Shown: piece by piece, positions 10,301 through 22,300 of the stretch | Layout: each line of letters begins with the position of its first letter | Numbering within the stretch: the first letter of the stretch is position 1 | The notes under the pieces: model-generated | Databases searched by the model: none | What the model was told of the DNA's origin: nothing | What the model saw: only the letters and a program-made list of their open reading frames with translations | From: Pomphorhynchus laevis | Lineage: Eukaryota; Acanthocephala; Palaeacanthocephala; Echinorhynchida; Pomphorhynchidae | DNA length: 64,000 nt | Direction of reading: 5' to 3' | Assembly (NCBI GenBank): GCA_012934845.2 | Contig: WNNJ02000884.1 | Location: 21,395 to 85,394 of the forward strand | Translations under genes and position numbers: made by a program

Positions 10301-13300
10301 GTGAGACGCGATCGAAGGCCTTCTCGAGATCAATAAAAGCAAAGTGAATGGCTTTTTGTTTTTCACAGTATCTCCTAAGAAGAAGGCGGACTGCATGAAT
10401 CGCGTCAATAGTACCGCAACTTTTGACGAAACCGCATTGGTTTATATCCAAATCCATGATGCTTCGAATCCTTGCATTGAGGGATTCGAGAGGAGATGGA
10501 TTGGACGGTAGTTTGCGCAATCAGCTGAGTTTTCTTTTTGTTTCCAAATGGATATTGTTATGCTGCAACTCCAATCGGCTAGTGCGCTTCTTACCATGAC
10601 TATCTAATTAAATAATTGCACTAGCTATCCTGCAGGATTCCAGCTTTTGGACTTCCAAAGTTCGGAAGCCAGTTTGTCAGATCCTGTCGCTTTTGCGCAC
10701 TTCATTTGTTGCAGCGCGTTCTCAACTTCAATGGCTGTTATGGCCAGAACAGGTCCATCGACATGCGGTACATACAGCATCGGTGGATGTTCTAACTCTT
10801 CGCTTGAAATTTTCATGAAATGATCACGCCATCTAACCAGAACTTTATGCTTTTCGCACAGCAAAACACCGTTATCGTCATTGATTCCGTAAACGTTTTC
10901 AGTGTCTTATGTCCTCTGGTGTATTTTCCTAGCAATCCCATATATTTCGCGCTCACCTTCACTAGTGTCGAGTTTCTTGTAGAACTCGTCAAACTTCTTA
11001 GTCCTTGTTTCGCTAGTGCCTTCTTTGCCTCTTGTTTGGCCTCATTATATCTAATCAAATTTACCGAGGTTTTGTTTGCAATAAAATCATGGTAACGACG
11101 TTTCTTTTCTAGAACTTTTGTTTTGACATCTTCAGTCCACATCCACGTTGTCCTGTCTATTCGTCGTCTGCCGGGCTTTGTAGTGCCAAAAATCTCTCGA
11201 CCTGTTTGCGTTATTAACGCTTTTACTCCTTGTCAAGTTTTGTTTACATTTTTTATAGGTGTAAGTTGTATGTGGGAGATAACGTTCGACTCTCTACCCT
11301 TAAATTTCCACCACTTGATGCGAGATCTCCCGTTTCCTTCTTCGTGGATATGTTTAGGCGGCGAGATACCAAACGTGGTGATAACAGGTCTGTGCTGTGT
11401 GGTAATCGTCTCATATGGAATCGATTTTGTATCGGTAACTAACTTCAAGTCAGAGCGTCGAACTAGGATATAGTCGATTTGCTTGGAACTTTGAGCACTG
11501 TAGAAGGTGATGATATTATATATACGCTTTTGGAACCATGTATTGCAAATGACCAAATCATGTGCATATGTGTAATCAAGGATCCGATGGCCATCATTGT
11601 TTCGTCATCTGAAGCCTTTTCCTTATTAAACACGTATCCTTCTTTTGTGCTGCCGACATGTCCGTGATATGTAACATGTTATCAGACACTTTAGTACGTG
11701 TAGACTGTATTGCTATACTGCAATACAGTCTGTACTGCAAAACTATACAGACTGTACAATAACTATCAATAACTATCAATACAGACTGTACTGCAATAAC
11801 TATCATGTCACCCTTCTGTATTTCCGCGGTCTTTTCGTCCTTCAGCGCCCAAAACGTGTCTTTAACTATCTCATCACAGCCAGTTTGTAGGTCGTATGCG
11901 CTGAAAAAGTGTAGTTTGTAGTTATCAAAAGCGATGACGATCTTCATCAACCGGTCGTCGTACCGATGAACTTCTGCAATCCTATCTTGGAAATGAACAG
12001 AGACGATAATATCGACACCGTACTTTGTCCTATGTGTGCCGTAATAAATTAACTTAAAACCATGACCGATGTTTTTTATTTGTTACCCGACCAACGTGTT
12101 TCCTGTATTGCACGCACATACGTCGATGCATCGTCGTTCCAGAGCTTCGGTAATTTCAATAGATCGTCTACTCAACGATCCGACGTTGAGTGTTGACACA
12201 TGGAAATTTGTTGTCTTCGTTTTTGGGCTTACTCGGTTGCCCCCACAGCCGCTTTTACTGCAGAGACCCTTAGTGATTTGTCAGCCAGGTCAGGCCGCAC
12301 CTGAACGCGTCACTTCCCGGGGACGCCGTAGTCCTGTTGAAGTATTTGTTGTGGTAGCATTGATGATTTGATGCGACGGAGGTGTTTTACGACTGGCTTG
12401 TCACAAAGCCTATCATCAACCCTTCTCCTTTCTCAGCACGGGCTTGGGACAGGCCATGGCAGATTGTTTAATAAATAATAAATGATGTATAAATAAAGAA
12501 ATGAGGTCATCAGGAGGAAATGCTATGTTATCAAGCTTCGGACCCTATTCCTCAATCCAACATAGCAGTGGGGCCAAATACATGCTAATGACGTATTTCC
12601 TCTGATTACTTATATCTGACTCAATTATTTCTTTACTTTTAGAATTATTTAAAAGTCCACCTATATTTTTTATCTATACATTTATTAATGAATTTTATGG
12701 TCAGTGAATATTTTTTATTGTTAATATTAACATTTATTGTCCAATTATAGTAGTTTATATTACAATAACTGTCTATTATACAACTCAACCTATCATATTC
12801 GTTAATTTATCTATGATTTTTTTTGAACAAATGATATCTTTAGAAAAACTTCTTATATTTACATAAGGAACCTTTAGCTTATTATCTCTTAAAAGTTGTT
12901 TTAATATTTATCTTTTTTAACATTTTTATGTCTAGAATCTTTATGGAACAAAGAATAGTATTTTTTTAATACAACAAAACGTTAATGTCCGATATTTCAA
13001 TAGCTACTTCTATCATCGTCAGGAAACTACAAAAAATTACAAAAGTTGCCATTTATACAAATTACAATAAAACATAGAAACAAACTTCAAAGAAAAACAT
13101 TACAAACACATATTCACTCACATTCTATACAAGGTTTTTTGTAAAACCAAACTACAAAGAAAAAATATTATAAACACACACTCACACACATTCCATACAA
13201 GGTTTTTTAAAAGACAAATTTCAAAGAAAAAAGAACCGCAAGCCAAGATAAAAGGAAAAAATATATTAAATTATTAGAATATTACATTATTCTTATTAAT

Positions 13301-16300
13301 AAAATATGCCTCATTGCATCTAGCACCACAACGAGAAATAGATCTGCGAGAATGGACATTGCGTGTATGAATTTTTCAGAGGGTAGGATGGAGCGGTCTT
13401 ATGTCGACATTTGCGTTTTCAACCATTTAGCTCCATCCTATGCTCACCAAACTGTCAGTTCCACATTCGACTATCATTCAAATCGCAAGATGGCTAAATA
13501 TGGCGAGCGTGTTTCACTGGTGGAGGATGGGATTTTCATACCAGCCATTGTTTCGACTGCTGCTGGAATTGGGAGAGAATTGGATCTCTTATTAAGAAAA
13601 GCTGCACGATATATTGCCATCAAAAGCAAACAATCGTACGCAAACTGCATTTCTGACATACGAAGGCGATTATGCTTTAGCGCACAAAGAACGATCTCTG
13701 CGACTATTCGGATGGCAGAGTTAACTACTGTTTCACATTGAGAGACTTTTTGTATTATATTGCCCAGTCTGGGATCGTAAATTTCAATTTGAGGCCCATT
13801 TGCGGGAACCTAAGTTAATATGATTATTTTTAATAAATTGTTCATTAAAAAAAATAAAATAAAATAAAATATGCCTTCTGGATTATACGAGAAAGATAAT
13901 CACTTTCATATGATAAAATTTGAAGCGTCATCAAAGTTCATATTATGACCTAAATTCAATACATGTTGTGATATAGCATCCACCATATTACCCCGTTTAA
14001 TATTATATTTATGTTGTGACATACGCTTTTCCAATCCTTGTCCAGTTTGACCAATATAAGAGGAGGAACAGTTATCACATGGTATCTTATAGACAACGGA
14101 CATTTCATTAAATTTTGGTTTTAATTTAAAAATGTTATGCAATTTAGGCAATTTTTTATTGTAAATTATTACATCCGTAATATTACTAGATATTTTATTT
14201 TTATATATAAATTTATTAAATAAGGAGTTCCATTTTTTATTAATCAAAGGAATTCCGAGATATATTTTTTATTTCGAAGGTCCAAAATATTTCTTTCTTT
14301 TCACAACATCACAACTTTTATAGTAAGCTTTTTTAATAGCCCATTCGGGAAAACCACTGTTGATTAAACCAAAACAATAATTGAATAACTCTCTTTTAAC
14401 AAATTTTCCTTAGAGCAAATCATTCTAGCTCGGTGAAAAAGGGACATGGCAGCTGCAATCAACCATTTTTTGAGTACATAGGAGTTCTAAGATGTAATTT
14501 CAGGTAATAGTTCACTCTTTCGAAAAACTTTAGTTTGATATATTTGATTAGAATCTTTAAAAACTAAAACATCTAAGAAAGGTAAACCAGTTTCGGTTTC
14601 TAAACCAACATTCCACTGTATATGTGGGTCTTTTGAATTTAATTCACTTAACAAATAGTGGTCATTAACATTGTTTTCACAGACAATAAAAATATCGTCT
14701 ACATAACGATACCAATTAATAATAAAATTAAATTCTTTAACAAATCTTGCTTCCCAGTACTTCATATAAATTTCCGCTAGTATAGGTGCTAGTAAATTAT
14801 CCATGGCTAAACCATCAACCTGGTCCCACATCTGAGATCCAAACAAAAAATTACATTTCTGAGTGCAGAGAACCAACAAATTAGTCCAGTCATCTTTATT
14901 AAGAAACAACTTAATGAATTATTATTTACAATTAATATTGGTTGACAATGGAATATTTGTAAAAAGAGACTTAACATCAACAGTAAGTATTTTAATATCA
15001 TTGGAATGCTTTTAATTAAATTAGAATATAGTGGACCATCTCTAATGAAAGAAAAATGATTGTTAGTAGCATTTTGTTTTAATAAAGTAGATATATATTT
15101 GGAGATCTTATAAGAATAAGTAGAGTAGGATTCAACAATAGGACGTGCACAATGATAACTCATATGAATCTTAGGTAACAAATATAGAAATCCAGGTTTT
15201 GAGTTCTCGGCCTTGTAAACCTTTTTAACATTTTCAGGAATTTTATTACAGCTTACACAGAAATTTATTATACTCATTTTGACGAATAGGCGTAGGATCG
15301 TTTTCCAATCGTACAAACTTAATATCATTTAAAATATTGGTGCCCAAATTAGCATATTCTTCTTTATCCATCATAACTAATTTACCACCCCTATCAGACT
15401 TTGCTACAACTAAATCTGTATTTTTTAATTCTTTACTTACATTTTGTATAGTTCTGTTTAAAACATTATTTCCACAAGTAAATTTTTACACGTAGATTTC
15501 AATTCTTTATCATAATTACAAATTTTGTGTCCTAATAACGGTAACAACTTATGCCTTATTTTAGGAATATATTTGCTTAAATCTGACCCTATTATTTCTT
15601 TACTTTAAGAATTATTTAAAAGTCTACCTATATTTATGTTATCTATACATTTATATATAAAGTTTATAGTTAATGTATATTTTCCATTGTTATTATTAAC
15701 ATTTATTGTCCGATTATAGTATTTTGTATTACAATAACTGTCAAAAAATTAATCAATATAAAAAATATTTAATCTATATTTATACATAGCATTTTCCTTA
15801 ATTCATTGTTTTCAATTAATTCTAGATTATGGGTACATATATGTACATTTATTTTATCAAAACTAAGACTTTTACAATTGCATTCTGTTTCCATTATGCT
15901 TCTAATATTATCGTTACATATTAATTTTAATTCTTTATTATAATTACAAATTTTTCGTCCTAATGGTGGTATGAGTTTATACCTTATTTTAGAAATATAT
16001 TTACTTAAATCTGACCCTATTATTTCTTTACTTTTAGAATTATTTAAAAGTCCGGCTATATTTATGTTATCTTTACATTTATATATAAAGTTTATGGTTA
16101 ATGTATATTTTTTATTGTTATTACTAACGTTTATTGACCTTAAAAAAGTTTGAGATCTAAAGTAAATACATTTAAGATCTAAAGTAAATACATTTATTTC
16201 TCTATATTATCAAGTATTCATCTATATTATCAAGTTTACCACTGCTGTTGCAAGTTCTACACATCTCAATTGCAATCTAAAAAACAATCGGATTTCCAAA

Positions 16301-19300
16301 ATCAGGGATTGGGCAAATTTACATTACTAATGCCCTGGGGTGTGCCTTCGGCTTCACTAAAGTGTTGCTCATGCAATGGTGCAGCCGCCAAATGCAAAGG
16401 TTGTAGATGTGCGAGGGCAAATAAACCTTGCACAAATTGCTCTGCTATAAACTGTATGCGGAAGTTCATTTCCTCGCATCAACAAGATCACAACGATATC
16501 AGAATTCCGATTGAGCATGCGGCAATATATGGAGACAATAGAGACTCTTTACGAATCGAGCCATCCCTAAAAAATCGGTGGACAACATGAACGATTAAAC
16601 TGAAATCCTTCAGTTTGAACGCGGGTGCGCAGATCATCACACAATGATGTTCTTGGCCGTGTAAACCTTTTTAACATTTTCAGGAATTTTATTACAGCTT
16701 ACACAGAAATTTATTGTACTCATTTTGACGAATAAGCGTAGGATCGTTTTCCAATCGTACAAACTTAATATCATTTAAAATTTTGGTGCCCAAATTAGCA
16801 TATTATTCTTTATCCATCACAACAAATTTACCACCCTTATCAGATTTTGCTACAACTAAATGTGTATTTTTTAATTCTTTACTTGCATTTTGTATAGTTC
16901 TGTTTAAAACATTATTTCCACAAGTAGATTTTTACATGTAGATTTCAATTCTTTATCATAATTAAAGATTTTGTGTCCTAATGGCGGTAACAACTTATAC
17001 CTTATTTTAGGAATATATTTGCTTAAATCTGACCCTATTAATTTTTTACTTTTAGAAAAAAAATTATAACTGTTCTAGCAAATTACACAAATTACCACAA
17101 GGAGCGCAGTTTTAAAAATTGTAAACTATTGCAACCTACAGTTAATGGGAGCCAAGAAGAAAAATCTACCAAAAGCCAAGCGAGCAATCTCTGTTGATAC
17201 CGATAAAACCGGCAAGCTCGAGAACATACAAGTGGAATGCTCCGCTAGCGGCTGTCAAATCTTGACATCAGTAACACATAATTGTGCTTTGGGTCAGGAA
17301 ACTTGTGGCGGACCACCGTTCTACTGCGGATTCTGTGCGGCGAAGCAAATCAACTTGTTAATAAAACGCTTAGAGCAATTGGAAATGGCATCGCAACATG
17401 ATCGAATTTCTCAAATTTCTGACAAATCTACTGAGACAGTGAAGGAGCCGCAAATTGTATCGCAGCACGATGGATTTTGTCAAGTTTATGATAAATCTAC
17501 CAAGACAGTAACGGAGCCGCAAATTGTTACAACTAATGTATTTTCACTCCCCGACACCCCACGTCCCGTCCTTTCAGTCTCGTCTCTCAATACCTTGCAT
17601 CCATCAATCAAAATCACCTCCACCAACCTCCACTATCCTTCCACTCATAACCTTTCCTCACATCGCTTGCCACCCTCTTTATTATAATTATCCTCTATGT
17701 CTTCCGTCGTCAAACCAAATCCCTCTAAATCATCAACTGCCAGCTCTTCTATCGTGATCTCACCTACTCACGTCAGTCGTCCTCCTTTACGGAAGCGCTT
17801 TGCTTCTCGCGATCGTGGCGTCATTGTCACTAATATTACGCCTTCTAACTCCTTATCTCCACAAGCACGTCTAGACTACGATGTTTCCGCCTTTAGATCA
17901 ATCCTCTCGTCTATTGTCCCTGCGGATAAACCAACCTTTTTCAAGGACATCTCTCCTGTCGCATTCATCCGTCTAAACAAATCTTCTCAATCTAATCCTT
18001 CCCAGCCCCCTCTTCTAAAAATTGTTTTCAAGCATCGCTCTCACGCGTCTTCTGTCCTCTCTCAACGATTCAAACTCATGTCATCTTCAACCACTCAAAT
18101 TTTCCCCGATCGCGCCCCTTCTGAAATCGCTCAAATCTCTTCAGCCCGCATCGAAAAACGCCGTCGCGAGGAAAACGGCGAAACATCACTCGCCATCCGA
18201 AACATAGACGGAAATTTTCAAGTTGTCCACACCCGTCCAAAAATTCGATGGCGCTCCATCTCTCCTATGTGTCTTCTCTACTAGACTCTTTCGCCACAAC
18301 ACACGGATTCTGCCTTGGTCTCCTTAACACTAGATATATTCTCAATAAATCCGATCTTATACTCAACCTATTCACCAAGCAATCCATCGATATCTTCTGC
18401 CTCACCGAATCCTGGCACTCAGATTCCGACGACCTTACCATTCGCCGTCTGCTCTCTAACGGTTGCTCCCTAGTCGAATCCGGTCGTCCCCTCAGCTCAT
18501 GCCCTTCTAAATTCTCTAATCATGGCGGCATCGTCGCATTCGCGCGTAACCCAGCGTCTCTTCGCAAAATCAATCCCCCTTGAATTAAGGATTGATTTCA
18601 TCTTCCCGGTCTCACCTACAGAAGTATCATCTGTCCTCATGTCCTTGCCCAACAAAACTTCACCTGCCGATCCCCTGCCTACTCACATATTAAAATCTAT
18701 ATGCTTATCGATATCCCGTATTCTCACAACCTTGTTTAACTCGTCCATCCGCAGTCGTCTCTTCCCTTCACACTGGAAATCCGCAATTGTTCGTCCCCTC
18801 CTTAAGAAACAATCGCTCGACCCTATCCTTCCTTCTAGCTATCGCCCTATTTCACTACTCCCTACTCTTTCTAAGCTCTTAGAACGCCTAATCTTAATAC
18901 AAATCAACGCTTATTTCTATTCATCTAATCTCTACCCTCCTTTCCAATCCGCTTTCCCCTCTAATCTCTCGACAGAAATCGCATGCATAAAAGTGTACAA
19001 CGACTTACTCATTTCTCGAGACAAGGCTCTATATAGTGTTCTCATCTCTCTCGACCTCTCCTCCGCATTCGACATTGTCGACCACTCCGTCCTCCTTTCT
19101 CGCCTTCGTTATGATTACGGCTTTTCTTCCTCCTCCGTAGCATGGTTCGCCTCATATCTATCCGACCGTTCCTTTCGCGTCTGTTCTAATTCATCATCCT
19201 CCCCTCCCATCCCTATTTTTTGCGGTGTCCCACAAGGTTCAGTCCTAGGTCCCCTGTTTTTCTCTCTTCTGCTTGGCGATCTATCTCCGTTTATCAAACC

Positions 19301-22300
19301 TTACTCCTTTAAGGTCATGCAATACGCCGATGACATTCTAATCTATGCTCATGCACCCGCACATCGCATACACGATATCGGCATTTCTGCCTCCAACTGT
19401 CTTTCTTCTATCTACAAACGTCTCTCCAATCTCCATCTCGTTCTAAACCCCGAAAGTCCAAAATAATGTGGATCCTCCCCCGTAAACCAAACATATCTCC
19501 TTCCACTGTATATTTTGCCTAATCAATCATCCCCATAGTCCACAATCTCACTTTCTTAGGCTTCCATTTCGATGATCACCTTTCCCTTAAACCCTTCGTC
19601 CGTGACAAGGTCCGCTCATCTAACTTAATTCTCCGTGACATCCGCCGTATCCGCCCCCTTATCGACTTCCGTTTTTGTATGTCTCTTCTTTCATCGCTTT
19701 TTTTCTCTTAAATCGATTACTGCCTTAGCCTTTCGCCAATTCTCTAAAATTCCATAATCCTACCCCTACAACGAATAATCAACACCGCCATTCGAGTGCT
19801 CTTTCGTCTCCGTCGCTTCGACCACACATCCACATATTTTGCCCAACTCTCCTGGCCCACCATCCACATCCGCATCAAACTCCGCCTTCTCGTTACTTTT
19901 CGTCTCATCGTTGCCGGCTCCCGGTCGTTCATCATCCTTCCTTTCTTAGACGACACTCGTCCCACCTCGCTATCGCTGCGTTCCTGTCATAACTCTTACT
20001 CCACGTTCCTATTTACTCCAACAACTACAGTCTCCGATCCTTTCTCGTCGCCGCCTCACTCGCCTGGAATCAACTCCCTCTCGACGTCCGCCGCGCCCCC
20101 TCCTTTATCACATTCAAACACCTCCTCCGTTCACACCTTCTCGACACCTGATTCACAGTTTTGTTTTGTTGTGTTCATGTAAGCGGGCGCTGGCACGCAT
20201 TTGCCACGTTAAAATAAATCCCTTTTTTCTATACATTTATATTTAAAATTTATGGTTAATGTATATTTTTTATTGTTATTACTAACATTTATTGTTTTTT
20301 TGTATCTAAATGCCGTTCCCATAAAAAAGAAATTAAATATTTCTTCGATATTTCGTTCGCTAACCGCAAACAGTATTGTAATATAGCAAACAGTATTGCT
20401 TTTAGTATTGTAATAGCAAATTATAACTATTCTAGCAAATTACAATACTTCTTGATAATGTCCGCGGGTAGCGAACGAAATATCGAAGAAATATTCAATT
20501 TCTTTTTTCTGGGAATGGCATTTAGATACAAAAATAATTATTCCCCCCCAGAATGTCTCATTCCGTTTCAAAATAACATTTATTGACCTTAAAAAAGTTT
20601 GAGATCTAAAGTAACTACATTTGAGATCTAAAGTAAATACATTTATTCCTCTATATTATCAAGTATTCGTCTATATTATCAAGTTTACCACTGCTGTTGC
20701 AAGTTCTACACATCTCAATTACAATCTAAAAAAACAATCGGATTTTCAAAATCAGGGATTGGGCAAATTTACATTAATAATGCCCTGGGGTGTGCATTCG
20801 GCTTCACTAAAGCGTTGCTCATGCAATGGCGCAGCCTCCAAATGCAAAGGTTGTAGATGTGCGAGGGCAAATAAACCTTGCACAAATTGCTCTGCTATAA
20901 ACTGTATGCGGAAGTTCATTTCCTCGCATCAACAAGATCACAACGATGTCAGAATTCCGATTGAGCATGCGACAATATATGGAGAGAATAGATGCTCTTT
21001 ACGGATCGAGCCATCCCCTAAAAAATCGGGTGATAACGAACGATAAAACTGAAATCCTTCAGTTTGAACGCGGGAGCGCAGATCTTCACAATAGGCTTTA
21101 CAATGAAATTATTTACCTGTGACCCAACCTATGTAAAATTCCCAACTATAACGAGAGTAGAAAATTAATAACGCTACTGAGCAGCCAGTATGAAAATTTT
21201 GTCAACCGTCCGGATGACAGACCTCTTGCTTTACGAATCGCGACAGTCATGGGTCACCTTATTCTGCAACGAATTCCATCGAATTGTGTTAGTGAAATTC
21301 GCAACAGTTTAAAGCGTAGAATGTCCATGTGGATGGATGGAGATATACCTGAATTATACAAGGAAGCGAAATATCTACAGAACCGAATAACATCAAGGTT
21401 ACATCAAACCCAAAATAAAAATATTTTAGTAAAGAACTTCACGAAACTAGTTGTCTCCGGAAAACTCTCTGCTGCCAGACAGTTTTTATCGAGTCGTGGG
21501 TTCAAGGGCCAGCATCTTAGATTTAGATCACAAGATTGAGAACGTTTCAGTTCTTCAAAAGTTAATTTCGCTACATCCTGCACCGGCAGAAGTGGCAGAC
21601 CAACATGTCTTATCGAAACCAGTGACCGGGTATCAAGGAGCATCATGCAGTGAGATTTAGTAGTATGTGCGCCGAATATATTATATCTGCCGCCAAGAAT
21701 ACACGTGGGTCTGCTGGACCTTCTGGACTCGATGCAGATAATTGGCGATCGATGCTAAGGTCGTTTGGAGACGAGTCAAAAAAATTAGCAGAAACCATAT
21801 TAAACTTTGCTATCGCTATAGCAACTGAACACATTGATTCAGATAGTTTCAGGCCCTATACAGATTGTCGGTTAATTCCACTCGATATATGTCCTGGTGT
21901 ACGGCCAATCGGGATTGGAGAGGTCATAAGGCGTATTGTCGGGAGAGCAATATTACGAATCATAAAACCGGACATCATGCTGATGGTAGCAAATTCAAAA
22001 CAGCTATGTGCAGGACAACGATGTGGAACGGAGGCTGACATCCACGCTGTCAGAGACGCTTTCGAAGGCTCTCAAAAAAGCTGTGTCTTAATGCTTGACG
22101 CCAGCAACGCCTTCAACCAAATCAACCGTAAGCTAATGTTGAGGAACATCAAATTTGTATGTACGGCACTCAACAATTCTAACTAATACATATTTATCTC
22201 CGTCGATATTAACAGTCCAAGACAATGACATACTTTCATATGAAGGAATAACACAAGGTGACCCGTTCGCAATAATCGCATTTGCAGCTGCGACTATTCC

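Larger units (their letters stand above)
9480..12470 (-). mobile_element. RTE-clade LINE, nearly full length but broken
   Basis: The minus strand carries an apurinic-type endonuclease, RT and C-terminal region in order. Endonuclease landmarks: STLNVGSL near 12190, GFKLIYYGTHRTKYGVDI near 12020, SAYDLQTGCDEIVKDTFW near 11880, QIDYILVRRSDLK near 11475, then TTQHRPV. RT landmarks: ATGSDKLASELWK near 10660, NQCGFVKSCGTIDAIHAVR near 10410, AFIDLEKAFDRVSHEV near 10320. C-terminus: YGAECRAMTKH near 9890 and RPRGRPKQRWIDTI near 9630. This is the RTE style known from nematodes and insects. The frame is broken into at least seven open pieces. A GC-richer base composition than the flanks is evident. It sits in IF1 intron 2, in the gene's orientation. 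Confidence 0.8.
12981..15740 (-). mobile_element. Penelope-like element, RT then C-terminal GIY-YIG (interrupted by RLE copy 3)
   Basis: Minus-strand order: SKEIIGSDLSKYIPKIRHKL (about 15600-15540), TDLVVAKSDRGGKLVMMDKE, FLYLLPKIHMSYHCARPIVE (near 15190), the catalytic box WYRYVDDIFIV (near 14700), then GIY-YIG at 14247-13906. This is the classical Penelope layout. Downstream is a typical tail with CTGACGATGATAGAAGTAGC near 13020. A 5'-truncated RLE element split the tail at 13312-13862. It has about four or more frameshifts. A partial second copy of its 5' half lies at 16640-17062. It sits in IF1 intron 2. Confidence 0.75.
17063..20226 (+). mobile_element. CR1/L2-like LINE, copy C1 (internal deletion)
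   Basis: Starts near the box AACTGTTCTAGCAAATTAC (17068-17086) and ends at the family 3' hairpin and AATAAA-like tail (20180-20226). ORF1 runs 17145-18284. ORF2 starts at 18248, overlapping ORF1 by 37 nt as in the other copies. About 1 kb of ORF2, the second half of the endonuclease and the linker, is missing at about 18585-18600. RT is then readable to 19466 with further frame changes toward the 3' end. Base composition (C/T-rich on this strand) is typical of the family. Confidence 0.8.

Noticed and set aside
16590-16690. Functional join of the CXC ORF with the following PLE sequence
   Set aside because: The PLE lies on the opposite strand and the CXC frame stops at 16590; the junction is an insertion or rearrangement border.
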